From: Butyricicoccus sp. Marseille-Q5471 | Lineage (GTDB): Bacteria > Bacillota > Clostridia > Oscillospirales > Butyricicoccaceae | Length of the DNA stretch: 64,000 bases | Direction: 5' to 3' | NCBI RefSeq assembly: GCF_951230135.1 | Contig: NZ_CATNVC010000005.1 | Coordinates: 1-64,000 of the forward strand | Part shown: piece after piece, positions 15,361 to 23,864 of the stretch | Numbering within the stretch: position 1 is the first letter of the stretch | Layout of the letters: the number at the start of each line of letters is the position of its first letter | Translations under genes and position numbers: made by a program | Notes under the pieces: model-generated | What the model saw: only the letters and a program-made list of their open reading frames with translations | Database searches by the model: none | Told to the model about the DNA's origin: nothing

Positions 15361-15490
15361 ATCAACAAGGGAATCGCTCATCCCGGTTGATACAGCCGAA
15401 AATTTCTCTTTTGTATTTCCCCTTTTTACTCGACAACCTGAAAGGATTCCTGCCCGTTTCCCCCAACGGTGCAGGAATCCTTTCTGTTTT
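15361..15490 (+). ncRNA. Small RNA, array unit 5 (divergent member)
   Basis: Stem AUCAAC (15361-15366) pairs perfectly with GUUGAU (15386-15391), with inner GGGA/UCCC. The linker is shorter and lacks most of the CUACCGAUC segment; it has a CCCC run in U-rich sequence. The terminator pairs 15440-15458 with 15465-15484 through one bulged T, with loop UCCCCC, then CUGUUUU. Length is about 130 nt. Promoter geometry, stem and C-rich loop are retained although linker sequence has drifted. Confidence 0.72.
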
Positions 15491-15543
15491 ATGAAAAAGC
15501 GTGTATACTATAACCGAAAGCTGAAAAAAAGGAGAAGACACAA

Positions 15544-16467
15544 ATGGCAAAACGATTACTCTCCTGCGCGGCAAGTGACATAACTGCGCTCGGACGGGAT
15601 GACCTGCTGCACGCAATCGCCAACAGCGAGGGCCGCGTCATCGCCTGCGAAACCATCGGCACGCTACAGCCCATGCTGGGCGACGTGACCAACGCCGAGT
15701 TTGCGGCCTCGCAGGGCGCCGACCTGCTGCTGCTTAATATGTTCGACGTGCAGCACCCCGTTATTCACGCACTGCCGCCCTGTGCGCCCGAGGACACGGT
15801 GCGCACGCTCAAGCGCCTGACCGGACGGCCAATCGGCATCAACCTTGAACCGGTCAATCGCACAAGCGAAGTCGACACCGACCCCATGTGGGCGCTGACC
15901 GAGGGACGCCGGGCGACCGCCGAAAACGCTGTGCGCGCCGCCGATATGGGTGTTGATTTCATCCTGCTGACCGGAAATCCCGGCATCGGCGTGTCAAACG
16001 ACGCGATTCTGGACACGCTGCGCGTGTTCAAAGCCTGTGTCGGCGACCGTGTGATTCTTGCGGCAGGTAAAATGCACGCGGCAGGTGTGCCGAGCGAGGG
16101 CGGCGAGAACATCCTCACCGTGTCCGACGTAAACGCCTTTCTCGACGCGGGTGCGGACATCATTCTGCTGCCCGCACCAGGCACTGTGCCCGGCATCACA
16201 ACCGAATACGCGCGTACGCTCATCCGTGCGGCGCACACCAGAAACGCGCTCGCCATGACCGCCATCGGCACCTCGCAGGAGGGCGCGGACACCGCGACCA
16301 TCCGGCAGATTGCCCTACAATGCAAAATGGCAGGGGCGGACGTGCATCACCTCGGTGACGCGGGGTACGGCGGCATGGCGCTGCCCGAAAACATTTTCGC
16401 CTACTCCGTCGCCGTTCGCGGCGTGCGGCACACCTATCACCGTATGGCGCAGTCGATTAACCGCTGA
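15544..16467 (+). CDS. Conserved TIM-barrel-like protein of unknown function (DUF7916-like)
   Basis: 307 aa, soluble. Segments such as RVIACETIGTLQPMLGDVTN, GADLLLLNMFD, PIGINLEPVN, DFILLTGNPGIGVSNDAI, DAGADIILLPAPGTVPGIT and HHLGDAGYGGMA have the strand-then-Asp/Gly-loop rhythm of a TIM barrel. I believe this family is now called DUF7916; older records often call it a haloacid-dehalogenase-like hydrolase, which the motifs do not support. It is the first gene after the sRNA array. TATACT at 15504-15509 may be its -10 box, and GGAG lies 9 bp before the ATG. Confidence 0.6.
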   Translation: MAKRLLSCAASDITALGRDDLLHAIANSEGRVIACETIGTLQPMLGDVTNAEFAASQGADLLLLNMFDVQHPVIHALPPCAPEDTVRTLKRLTGRPIGINLEPVNRTSEVDTDPMWALTEGRRATAENAVRAADMGVDFILLTGNPGIGVSNDAILDTLRVFKACVGDRVILAAGKMHAAGVPSEGGENILTVSDVNAFLDAGADIILLPAPGTVPGITTEYARTLIRAAHTRNALAMTAIGTSQEGADTATIRQIALQCKMAGADVHHLGDAGYGGMALPENIFAYSVAVRGVRHTYHRMAQSINR

Positions 16468-16473
16468 TAGCGG

Positions 16474-16974
16474 TCACATCCGCTTGGTCGGTGTAATCAT
16501 GCCGCAGGCGATGCGCTCACCCGCGTTGCCCGCAGGCTGGCTGGTGAAATCATCCACACCGCTGTGGATAATCACCGTGCGGCCCATCACATCCTCCACG
16601 CGGAAGCGGTCGGTCAGCACGCCCATCCATGCAAAGCCGGTGCGGTCGGCAAACAGCGGCGGCAAATCGCCCGCGTGAGCCGGATGCTCGCAGCCGTTGG
16701 GATTAAAGTGTCCGCCCGCGTCCTGAAATGCCGGCGTGCCCGTGCAGTTCGCGCCTTCATGAATGTGCAGGGCGAAGACGGGATGTACGCATTTGCCAAA
16801 CGAAATGGGCAAATGCCGCACCGCTGCCGTTACCAGCACCCCGAACGGCGTTTGATAAAAAGATACCGTGCCCTGTAGGCGCGGATATTTGGGCGAGCCG
16901 GTCATCACCGCCGCCGCATCGGGCAGGCCGGTCTGAATCACGCTCGCAAAATACTGTGAACCTAACTGTTTCAT
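16474..16974 (-). CDS. Superoxide dismutase, Cu/Zn family, without signal peptide
   Basis: 166 aa from ATG 16974 (GGAGGG 7 bp upstream). All Cu/Zn SOD metal positions are visible: copper ligands in FALHIHEG and TVIIHSG, the bridging His in AGGHFNP, and zinc ligands in HPAHAGDLP. The active-site Arg follows in AGERIACG. Two Cys (C in NCTGT and C near the end) could form the conserved disulfide. Bacterial members are usually secreted or lipid-anchored; this one has no signal sequence, so it may be cytoplasmic. It runs convergently with the DUF7916-like gene, 6 bp apart. Confidence 0.88.
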   Translation of the reverse strand: MKQLGSQYFASVIQTGLPDAAAVMTGSPKYPRLQGTVSFYQTPFGVLVTAAVRHLPISFGKCVHPVFALHIHEGANCTGTPAFQDAGGHFNPNGCEHPAHAGDLPPLFADRTGFAWMGVLTDRFRVEDVMGRTVIIHSGVDDFTSQPAGNAGERIACGMITPTKRM

Positions 16975-17009
16975 TGCAATTCCCTCCGTAAAACAGCTTA
17001 TGCGAACGC

Positions 17010-17038
17010 TTGATAATGCGCCACAGATGCGGTATACT
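17010..17038 (+). promoter_or_regulatory. Promoter of the mrp operon
   Basis: TTGATA (17010-17015), a 17-bp spacer and TATACT (17033-17038), 36 bp before the ATG. Confidence 0.7.
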
Positions 17039-17074
17039 AACAAATAGTGTTACCAAAGTAAGGAGTTGTTTTCC

Positions 17075-17893
17075 ATGGGATGCTCGCACAACTGCGAATC
17101 CTGTTCGTCGAACTGCGGCGGCGAGAAAAGCCTGAAAGTCGCTGCAAACCCAAAATCGAACGTGAAAAAAGTCATCGGCATTGTCTCCGGCAAGGGCGGC
17201 GTCGGCAAAAGCCTGCTGACCTCGTCACTTGCGGTCGGTCTGACGCGGCGCGGCTATTCCTGCGGCGTGCTCGATGCCGACATCACCGGCCCCTCGATTC
17301 CCAAAACCTTCGGGGTGCACGGCCACCTCGACGCCTGCGAGGACGGCATCCTGCCCTCTCGCTCGGAGGGCGGCGTGCAGATGGTTTCCATCAACCTTGT
17401 GCTGCCGAACGAGGATGACCCGGTCATCTACCGCGGGCCGATTATCGCCGAAACCGTCAAGCAGTTCTGGTCGGACGTCGTCTGGGACGAGGTCGACTTC
17501 CTGTTTGTGGACATGCCTCCCGGTACGGGCGACGTGCCGCTGACCGTGTTCCAGTCACTCCCGGTGGACGGCATTCTTGTCGTCACCTCGCCGCAGGATT
17601 TGGTCTCGATGATCGTCGGCAAGGCGGTTAAGATGGCTAAGATGATGGACATTCCGCTCATCGGCGTAGTCGAAAACTACAGCTATCTCGCCTGCCCGGA
17701 CTGCGGCAAGAAGATCGAGGTCTTCGGCCACAGCAAAATCCATGAAGTTGCCGCACAGTATGAGATTGACGTGCTCGCGCAGCTGCCGCTTGATCCCAGC
17801 CTTGCCGCCGCGGTCGACGCAGGCAAACTGGAGGACGCCAAGCTGCCTGACGCGCTTTCAAACGTGATGCATGTACTGGAGGGTTTATTATGA
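17075..17893 (+). CDS. Mrp/NBP35-family iron-sulfur carrier ATPase
   Basis: 272 aa from ATG 17075 (AAGGAG with good spacing; a TTG at 17066 is too close). The Cys-rich N-terminus (CSHNCESCSSNCGG) could hold a cluster. The deviant Walker A is GKGGVGKS, followed by VLDADITGPSIPKTFG, DMPPGTGDVPLTV and TSPQDLVSMIVGKAVKMA. A C-terminal CPDCGKK gives the C-x-x-C cluster site that bridges the dimer. Mrp proteins bind and transfer Fe-S clusters. Its stop overlaps the start of a NifX-like gene by 4 bp, a common Mrp pairing in anaerobes. Confidence 0.92.
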   Translation: MGCSHNCESCSSNCGGEKSLKVAANPKSNVKKVIGIVSGKGGVGKSLLTSSLAVGLTRRGYSCGVLDADITGPSIPKTFGVHGHLDACEDGILPSRSEGGVQMVSINLVLPNEDDPVIYRGPIIAETVKQFWSDVVWDEVDFLFVDMPPGTGDVPLTVFQSLPVDGILVVTSPQDLVSMIVGKAVKMAKMMDIPLIGVVENYSYLACPDCGKKIEVFGHSKIHEVAAQYEIDVLAQLPLDPSLAAAVDAGKLEDAKLPDALSNVMHVLEGLL

Positions 17894-18327
17894 ACATTGC
17901 AGTATCCTATCAGGATGGCAGCGTCTGCGACCATCTTGGCAAGTGCACTTCCTTTCTGATTGTAACGGTCGAGGAAGGTGTGCCGACAGGCAAGCGCCTT
18001 GTTTCCTGCACCGGAGACGGACACGCCGCCGTGCTCAAGCTGATGAGCGCGGAGAAGGTCGATGTGCTCATCTGCGGATCGCTCGGCTTCGCCGCACGCA
18101 ACGCGCTTGAGATGATTGGCGTGCTGCTCGTGCCCGGTTGTGAAGGCTCGGCGGAGGAAGCCGTTGCCAAGTTCATCGTCGGCGAGAGTCAGGGCGACCC
18201 CTCGATTCTCGAGCTTGCCCGTGAGGAAGATCCCGATGATCCGATGGCCTGCATGCACGACTGCGGCAAATGCGCCGGCTGCGGACCCATTGAAGTCCTC
18301 AAGCAGATTCCCGAAGAAAAAGCATAA
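17890..18327 (+). CDS. NifB/NifX-type dinitrogenase iron-molybdenum cofactor-like protein
   Basis: 145 aa. The N-terminal ~105 residues follow the NifX/NifB C-terminal fold (MNIAVSYQDGSVCDHLGKCT, then VDVLICGSLGFAARNAL). A Cys-rich tail follows (CMHDCGKCAGCG). There are no nitrogenase genes nearby. In anaerobes such proteins travel with Mrp ATPases and are thought to handle Fe-S or related clusters. It is translationally coupled to mrp (ATGA overlap) and followed by a terminator. Confidence 0.85.
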   Translation: MNIAVSYQDGSVCDHLGKCTSFLIVTVEEGVPTGKRLVSCTGDGHAAVLKLMSAEKVDVLICGSLGFAARNALEMIGVLLVPGCEGSAEEAVAKFIVGESQGDPSILELAREEDPDDPMACMHDCGKCAGCGPIEVLKQIPEEKA

Positions 18328-18330
18328 TAA

Positions 18331-18360
18331 AAAAGCCCTGCCTTACGGCAGGGCTTTTTT
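18331..18360 (+). terminator. Terminator of the mrp operon
   Basis: A 12-bp stem (AAAAGCCCTGCC / GGCAGGGCTTTT) with a TTAC loop and a T-run. Confidence 0.9.
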
Positions 18361-18363
18361 GTG

Positions 18364-18864
18364 TTAACTCGTGTAATCCATTTCGAGCGGCGTGTCATAC
18401 ACCGCGTGGCCGGTTTCCAGCAGACCGCCGTCAATCGTAATCATCACCTTGTCCACGCCGCGCGCCTGGATAAAGGTGTTGACCAGCGAGTAAACCAACA
18501 TGGTTTCCCCCGCCGTGCCGCTTGAACGGACAGCATTTCCGTACACCACATTCATGTCAAGCGTCAGCACGCCTTCCGCTTCCTTCGAAGACTGTATTTC
18601 ACAGCCTGCAGGCAGAGCGTTCGCCTCGACAAGCGCGTCAACCAGCGCCTGATCGGAATCATCCGCGACCTCCGCGCCGACCGGGGTCAGCGTTTCCACC
18701 GTCTCATCCGGTACATACAGTACAACCGAGGTACTCGTTCCGGGTTCCACCACCGGCGGAGTCGGCTCCACAGGTGTGGTGGGACGGCTGGTAAAGTAAA
18801 TACCGACACAGGCTGCGACGGCCACAATGACAATCAACACAATACTCCAAGTACGTTTCTTCAT
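18364..18864 (-). CDS. Membrane-anchored GerMN-domain protein
   Basis: 166 aa. There is one N-terminal membrane segment (WSIVLIVIVAVAACVGIYF) and a Pro/Thr-rich linker (~28-44). A GerMN domain follows (residues ~46-160; SVVLYVPDETVETLTPV, QALVDALVEANALPAGCEIQ, LTLDMN, ETMLVYSLVNTFIQARGVDKVMITIDG). GerM is a sporulation and germination protein of Bacillus, but the domain is common in Gram-positive envelope proteins. It lies 70 bp after trpA on the same strand and could share its transcript. Its role here is unknown. Confidence 0.82.
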   Translation of the reverse strand: MKKRTWSIVLIVIVAVAACVGIYFTSRPTTPVEPTPPVVEPGTSTSVVLYVPDETVETLTPVGAEVADDSDQALVDALVEANALPAGCEIQSSKEAEGVLTLDMNVVYGNAVRSSGTAGETMLVYSLVNTFIQARGVDKVMITIDGGLLETGHAVYDTPLEMDYTS

Positions 18865-18933
18865 AAAAAACGCCTCCTCTCTATCCTTATCTTACCATAT
18901 ATACGAACATGACACAACGGTTGTTCCGTTATT

Positions 18934-19707
18934 TTAACCATTTACAGCATTCTTCATGCTTTGGACATATTCTTTCACCTGCGGCACACAATCCGCGCCA
19001 TAGGCTTCACAAAGCTTTACAATCGCCGAGCCGACGATTGCACCGTCCGAAACGGCGGCCATCTTTGCCGCCTGCTCCGGGGTCGAAATGCCAAAGCCGA
19101 CCGCGCACGGCACATCGGTCGAGCGGCGCACGAGGTCAACCATCCCGCCGATGTCGGTCGCAATGTTCGACCGCATGCCGGTCACACCAAGCGAGGACAC
19201 GCAGTATACAAAGCCCGCCGCCTCCTTTGCAATCATCGCAATCCGCTCGTGCGAGGTTGGTGCGATGAGCGAAATCAGGTCAAGGCTGTACTGCCTGCAC
19301 AGCGGATTAAATTCATCCTTCTCTTCAAACGGCAAATCGGGCAGAATCAAGCCGTCCATACCGATTTCAGCCGCGGTGGAAATGAACTTTTCCGAGCCGT
19401 AGGAGAACACAACGTTGGCATAGGTCATGAAAACCATCGGAATCTGCGTCTTTTGGCGAATGCGGCGCACCATGTCGAAAATTTTGTCAGTCGTCACGCC
19501 GCCCGCAAGCGCGCGCACATTGGCGGCCTGAATGACCGGCCCCTCAGCGGTCGGATCGGAAAACGGAATGCCCAGCTCAATTAAATCCGCACCCGCGTCG
19601 GCCATGGCATACACAAGCTGCTCGGTCACATCGAGCGACGGATCGCCACAGGTGACAAACGGAATGAAGGCCTTGCCGTGGGCAAAGGCCGCTGCAATTT
19701 TACTCAT
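18934..19707 (-). CDS. trpA: Tryptophan synthase alpha chain
   Basis: 257 aa, normal length. It cleaves indole-3-glycerol phosphate to indole and glyceraldehyde 3-phosphate. The catalytic residues are visible: Glu in [16 protein letters not shown] and Asp in the segment [12 protein letters not shown]. It is the last gene of the trp operon and its start overlaps the end of trpB by 8 bp, as expected for subunits made together. Confidence 0.96.
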   Translation of the reverse strand: MSKIAAAFAHGKAFIPFVTCGDPSLDVTEQLVYAMADAGADLIELGIPFSDPTAEGPVIQAANVRALAGGVTTDKIFDMVRRIRQKTQIPMVFMTYANVVFSYGSEKFISTAAEIGMDGLILPDLPFEEKDEFNPLCRQYSLDLISLIAPTSHERIAMIAKEAAGFVYCVSSLGVTGMRSNIATDIGGMVDLVRRSTDVPCAVGFGISTPEQAAKMAAVSDGAIVGSAIVKLCEAYGADCVPQVKEYVQSMKNAVNG

Positions 19708-20884
19708 GGAGATCCTCCCCGCGGTAACGCGCGATGGCGGCGCAGTCCTTGTCGCCTCGTCCCGAAATGTTGATAACGATGATTTGATCCTTGCCCATCT
19801 GCGGCGCGATTTTCATTGCGTGCGCGACCGCGTGCGCCGACTCAATTGCCGGAATGATGCCCTCCATCCGGCTGAGGTATTCGAACGCCTCGACCGCCTC
19901 GTCATCGGTCACAGGCACGTATTCGGCACGGCCGATGTCGTGCAGATGAGCATGCTCAGGGCCGATGCCGGGGTAGTCCAGTCCGGCTGAGATGGAGTAA
20001 ACGGGCGCAATCTGCCCGTATTCATCCTGGCAGAAATAGCTCTTCATACCGTGGAATATGCCGAGCCTGCCGGTTGCAATGGTCGCGGCGGTTTCCGCGG
20101 TATGCACGCCGCGCCCTGCCGCCTCACAGCCAATCAGACGCACGCCCTCGTCCTCAATGAAGTGATAAAATGCACCAATGGCGTTCGAGCCGCCACCCAC
20201 GCAGGCCATGACCACATCGGGCAGCCTGCCTTCCTTTTCCAGACACTGCTGCCGGATTTCCTTCGAGATGACCGCCTGAAAATCGCGCACAATGGTCGGA
20301 AACGGGTGCGGCCCCATGCACGAGCCGAGCACATAATGCGTGTCCTCGATGCGGGAGGTCCACTCGCGCATCGTTTCGCTCACCGCGTCCTTGAGGGTCG
20401 CCGTGCCGCTGTCGACCGGGTGCACCTTCGCACCCAGCAGGCGCATACGGTAGACGTTGAGCGCCTGCCGCTCGGTGTCCTCACGCCCCATGAACACCTC
20501 GCACTCCAAATCCATCAGCGCTGCCGCTGTCGCGGTCGCCACGCCGTGCTGTCCCGCGCCGGTTTCGGCGATGACGCGCGTTTTGCCCATTTTCTTGGCA
20601 AGCAGCACCTGACCGAGCACGTTATTGATTTTGTGCGCGCCCGTATGGTTCAAATCCTCACGCTTGAGGTAGATTTTTGCGCCGCCCAAATCGCGCGTCA
20701 TACGCGCGGCGTAATACAGGCGCGACGGACGGTTTGCGTAGTCATTCAGCAGTGCGTCCAGTTCTCGGTTGAATTCCGGGTCGTTTTTATAATGCTCATA
20801 GGCCTGTTCCAGCTCGATAACCGCATTCATCAGCGTTTCGGGCATGTACTGACCGCCATGGATTCCAAAGCGTCCCTTGCTCAT
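19700..20884 (-). CDS. trpB: Tryptophan synthase beta chain
   Basis: 394 aa. A PLP enzyme condensing indole with serine. The PLP lysine lies in [10 protein letters not shown], with [12 protein letters not shown], the phosphate-binding glycine run [10 protein letters not shown] and [11 protein letters not shown] all present, giving standard TrpB1 architecture. It starts [18 protein letters not shown]. The start overlaps the trpF stop by 4 bp (ATGA). Confidence 0.97.
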   Translation of the reverse strand: MSKGRFGIHGGQYMPETLMNAVIELEQAYEHYKNDPEFNRELDALLNDYANRPSRLYYAARMTRDLGGAKIYLKREDLNHTGAHKINNVLGQVLLAKKMGKTRVIAETGAGQHGVATATAAALMDLECEVFMGREDTERQALNVYRMRLLGAKVHPVDSGTATLKDAVSETMREWTSRIEDTHYVLGSCMGPHPFPTIVRDFQAVISKEIRQQCLEKEGRLPDVVMACVGGGSNAIGAFYHFIEDEGVRLIGCEAAGRGVHTAETAATIATGRLGIFHGMKSYFCQDEYGQIAPVYSISAGLDYPGIGPEHAHLHDIGRAEYVPVTDDEAVEAFEYLSRMEGIIPAIESAHAVAHAMKIAPQMGKDQIIVINISGRGDKDCAAIARYRGEDLHE

Positions 20885-21492
20885 TTCGCATAACTCCTTA
20901 CCATCTGCGCGATTCGGCGCATTTTTTCGGCGTCCTTCACGCCGTTTGTTTCGATACCGCTCGAAAGATCGAGTGCAAACGCGCCCGTTTCCAGTGCACG
21001 GGGAATATTGCTCTCATCAATTCCTCCTGCGAGGAAAAAAGGTTTTTCCGCACCCTCTAGCATCGACCAGTCAAACACCTGCCCCGTTCCGCCCTGAGCC
21101 TGCTCAGAGAACGTGTCAAACAGCAGATACTGTACCGGCAGGTGCTGAGCATGCTCAACATCCTCCCGACTGCTGACGCGCACCGCACGGATGACGGCCG
21201 CCGATGTCTGCCGCCGCAGCTCGCGGATGTATTCGGCATCCTCGCCGCCGTGCAGCTGCACCGCGTCGATTACCCCGTTTTCCACGAGCGACGCAATATG
21301 CTCAATGCGGTCGTTAACAAACACACCAACCGCGCGGATGGACGGATGCAGACGGGCGCGGAGCTGGTCGGCCTGCACATCGCTGACGCGACGGCGGCTC
21401 GGCGCGAATACAAAGCCGATGTAATCGGGATGCGCCTGATTTGCCGCATCAATATCGGCGGGGCGGGTCAGGCCGCAGAATTTCAGCTTCAT
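20881..21492 (-). CDS. trpF: Phosphoribosylanthranilate isomerase
   Basis: 203 aa. A TIM barrel converting PRA to CdRP. It begins [17 protein letters not shown], with the catalytic Cys in K-x-C-G-L-T. Catalytic Asp is in YLLFDTFS, and the phosphate-binding end [17 protein letters not shown] is present. It overlaps both neighbours by 4 bp. It is a separate gene, not fused to trpC. Confidence 0.95.
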   Translation of the reverse strand: MKLKFCGLTRPADIDAANQAHPDYIGFVFAPSRRRVSDVQADQLRARLHPSIRAVGVFVNDRIEHIASLVENGVIDAVQLHGGEDAEYIRELRRQTSAAVIRAVRVSSREDVEHAQHLPVQYLLFDTFSEQAQGGTGQVFDWSMLEGAEKPFFLAGGIDESNIPRALETGAFALDLSSGIETNGVKDAEKMRRIAQMVRSYAK

Positions 21493-22271
21493 TTCGTCGC
21501 CTCCCGCAGTCCGGCGAGCGCCAGTTCCTTGTCCGATGCTCGCATCAGGTATTCGCCCACGAGCGCTGCGTCTGCACCCGCCTGACGCAGTTTTTTCGCA
21601 TCCTGCGGCGATGCGATGCCGCTTTCCGCGACAAATACAATATTTTCAGGCGCTTTTTCCCGCAGCCGCGCCGCATTTTGCAAATCCACCGTGAAATCCT
21701 TCAAATTGCGGTTGTTCACGCCAATCAGCCGCGCTCCCGCCTCGACTGCGGACGCGAGTTCGCTTTCGTCATGCGCTTCGACCAGTGCGGACAGCCCCAG
21801 TTCATCGCAGAGCGTGAGGTACTCGCGCAGGGTATCGGTATCCAGCAGCGCGCAAATCAGCAGCACTGCGTCCGCGCCCATCACCTTGGCCTCATAAATC
21901 TGATATGGATCTACGGTAAAATCCTTGCGGATCATCGGCAGATCGGTCACGGTGCGAATGGCGCGAAAAATATCGTCCGAGCCGAGAAACCACTTTGGCT
22001 CGGTCAGCACCGAAAGGCAGTCTGCACCCGCCTCCTCATATTGCAGGGCGATGGACAGATAGTCAAACGTCGGGTCGATGATGCCCTTGGAGGGTGACGC
22101 TTTCTTGACCTCGCAGATGAACGCCATTTCCTTGCCGGCAAGCGCCTTTTCAAAGCGGAAATTGCCGCGCGGCAGGCTTTCGGCACGCGCGCGAAGCCGC
22201 GCCTCCGGCATGACGAATTTCGCCTGCTTTGCACGAATGCGGGCATAATCGGCCAGCTGCTCTAAAATCAT
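21489..22271 (-). CDS. trpC: Indole-3-glycerol phosphate synthase
   Basis: 260 aa. A TIM barrel closing the indole ring. Hallmarks are FICEVKKASPSKGII (catalytic Lys), CLSVLTEPKWFLG, DLPMIRKDFTVDPYQIYEA, LIGVNNRNLKDFTVD and VAESGI. The start overlaps the end of trpD by 4 bp. Confidence 0.96.
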   Translation of the reverse strand: MILEQLADYARIRAKQAKFVMPEARLRARAESLPRGNFRFEKALAGKEMAFICEVKKASPSKGIIDPTFDYLSIALQYEEAGADCLSVLTEPKWFLGSDDIFRAIRTVTDLPMIRKDFTVDPYQIYEAKVMGADAVLLICALLDTDTLREYLTLCDELGLSALVEAHDESELASAVEAGARLIGVNNRNLKDFTVDLQNAARLREKAPENIVFVAESGIASPQDAKKLRQAGADAALVGEYLMRASDKELALAGLREATK

Positions 22272-23284
22272 TGTGCCGCCTCCTGTGTTGCCGCGATAAA
22301 CTGCTCAAGCTTTCGGTAGGCCGCGCCACTGTCTATCAGCTCCGCCGCGCGGGCGATGCCGTCGGTCAGCTGCAGGCCATCAATTCCCAAATACAGCGCA
22401 ATACCCGCGTTGAGCAGGATAATGTCCCGCTTTGCGCCCTGTTCCCTGCCCGAAAGTACATCGCGCGTAATCTGCGCGTTGTCCGCCGGACTGCCGCCGC
22501 GCAGCTCATCCACCGTGCAGCGTGCAAGGCCCAAATCCTCGGGCGTAAACGAATACTCTTTGAGCTCCCCGAAGCGGATTTCGCACGCCTTGTTTTCACC
22601 GAGCAGGCTCGCCTCGTCCATGCCGTTGCCGCAGACGACCATACCACGCGTCACGCCGAGGTTGGACAGCACCTTCGCCATCGGCTCGACAAGTTTGGGG
22701 TCGTAAACGCCCAGCAGCTGCATCGTCGCCCGCGCAGGGTTGGACAGAGGCCCGAGCACGTTGAACAGCGTGCGCTCACCCATGCCCTTGCGCACGGGAG
22801 CCACGTTCTTCATCGACTTGTGATACCCCTGCGCAAAGAGGAAGCAGATGCCTGTCTCGGCAAGCACACGCTCGTTCTGCGCGGGTGAAAGGTTGAGCAC
22901 CACGCCCAGCTGCTCGAGCACATCAGCTGCGCCCGATTTTGAAGAGACCGAACGATTGCCGTGCTTTGCAATCGGCACGCCGCCCGCCGCCGCGACAAAG
23001 GCTGCCGTGGTCGAAATATTGAACGAGCCAACCTCGTCCCCGCCCGTGCCGACAATGTCCATCACCGCGCCCTTCGGCTCGATGTGCGCGCCCTTTTCGC
23101 GCATGACCTCGGCGCAGGCCGTGATTTCGGTAATGGTCTCGCCCTTCATGCGCAGGGCGGTCAGCAGCGTCGCCATTTCGACCTCGCTCGCCGTGCCCTC
23201 CATCATCTGCTCCATCGCCGCGCGGGCGACGTGATAGTCCAGATTTCGGCCGTTGATGGCCTCGTGAATCGCTTGATGCATCAT
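22268..23284 (-). CDS. trpD: Anthranilate phosphoribosyltransferase
   Basis: 338 aa. It transfers the PRPP ribose to anthranilate. The PRPP/Mg motif GTGGDEVGSFNIST is present, with the second conserved stretch AKHGNRSVSSKSGAADVLE and FLFAQGYHKSMKNVAPVRK. It lies 13 bp after trpG and is not fused to it. Confidence 0.96.
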   Translation of the reverse strand: MMHQAIHEAINGRNLDYHVARAAMEQMMEGTASEVEMATLLTALRMKGETITEITACAEVMREKGAHIEPKGAVMDIVGTGGDEVGSFNISTTAAFVAAAGGVPIAKHGNRSVSSKSGAADVLEQLGVVLNLSPAQNERVLAETGICFLFAQGYHKSMKNVAPVRKGMGERTLFNVLGPLSNPARATMQLLGVYDPKLVEPMAKVLSNLGVTRGMVVCGNGMDEASLLGENKACEIRFGELKEYSFTPEDLGLARCTVDELRGGSPADNAQITRDVLSGREQGAKRDIILLNAGIALYLGIDGLQLTDGIARAAELIDSGAAYRKLEQFIAATQEAAQ

Positions 23285-23297
23285 ATCGTTTTCCTCC

Positions 23298-23864
23298 TCA
23301 AAGGCTCAAAAAATTCTGTAAGATGATAGCTCCCTGCGGCGTCAGGATGGATTCCGGATGAAACTGCACGCCGAACACCGGCTTTTCCCGATGGCGCACC
23401 GCCATGATTTCGCCGTTTGCATCCTCAGCGAGGATTTGCAGACAGTCGGGCAGCGTGCCCTGCTGCGCGACGAGTGAATGATACCGCGCCGCCTGCATCT
23501 GCGGCGGCAGGCCGGCAAAGAGCGGGTCGGTGTTGTTGACGCGGATGACGCTCGTTTTGCCGTGCATCAGCTGCTTTGCATGCGCAATGGTCGCGCCGTA
23601 CACCTCGCAAATGCCCTGATGGCCAAGGCACACGCCCAAAATCGGGATTTTCCCACCGAGCACGCGCACGACTTCCTCGCACACGCCCGCATCCTTCGGA
23701 TAACCCGGACCGGGCGAAAGCAGAATGTGAGTGGGCGCCAGCTCCTCAATCTCGCGAACGGTCAGCGCATCGTTCCGCACAACGCAGATGTCGGGCGCAA
23801 TCGCCGCCGCCTGCTGATACAGGTTATAGGAAAAGGAATCGTAGTTGTCAATCAGCAGTATCAT
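23298..23864 (-). CDS. trpG: Anthranilate synthase glutamine amidotransferase subunit
   Basis: 188 aa. A class I amidotransferase supplying ammonia to TrpE. It shows DNYDSFSYNL, the nucleophile Cys in GVCLGHQGI, and the His-Glu pair in FGVQFHPESI. The start overlaps the trpE stop by 1 bp (TGATG). Such subunits may also serve PabB; the operon context points to tryptophan. Confidence 0.96.
   Translation of the reverse strand: MILLIDNYDSFSYNLYQQAAAIAPDICVVRNDALTVREIEELAPTHILLSPGPGYPKDAGVCEEVVRVLGGKIPILGVCLGHQGICEVYGATIAHAKQLMHGKTSVIRVNNTDPLFAGLPPQMQAARYHSLVAQQGTLPDCLQILAEDANGEIMAVRHREKPVFGVQFHPESILTPQGAIILQNFLSL

Larger units (their letters stand above)
14387..15490 (+). repeat. Tandem array of five ~225-bp units, each a complete small-RNA transcription unit
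   Basis: Five head-to-tail imperfect copies fill the gap between dnaC and the next gene. Predicted RNA starts are at 14458, 14684, 14907, 15136 and 15361 (steps of 226, 223, 229 and 225 bp). Each unit has, in order: half-sites GATACA and three TTCACA/TTCAAA-like boxes at exact 11-bp steps; 15 bp; a TATACT/TATAAT box; 6 bp; a 5' stem-loop; a C/U-rich linker; and a long terminator hairpin. Units 1-4 are close relatives; unit 5 has diverged in the linker. Stems are conserved by compensating changes while their sequences differ. No convincing coding frame runs through the units. Confidence 0.88.

Noticed and set aside
14387-15490. CRISPR array or transposon-derived repeats
   Set aside because: The units are ~225 bp and contain promoters and terminators rather than short repeats with unique spacers. 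There are no cas genes, no terminal inverted repeats around the block and no transposase.
17890-18327. Evidence for nitrogen fixation
   Set aside because: The NifX-like domain alone occurs in many non-fixing anaerobes, and no nitrogenase genes are present.
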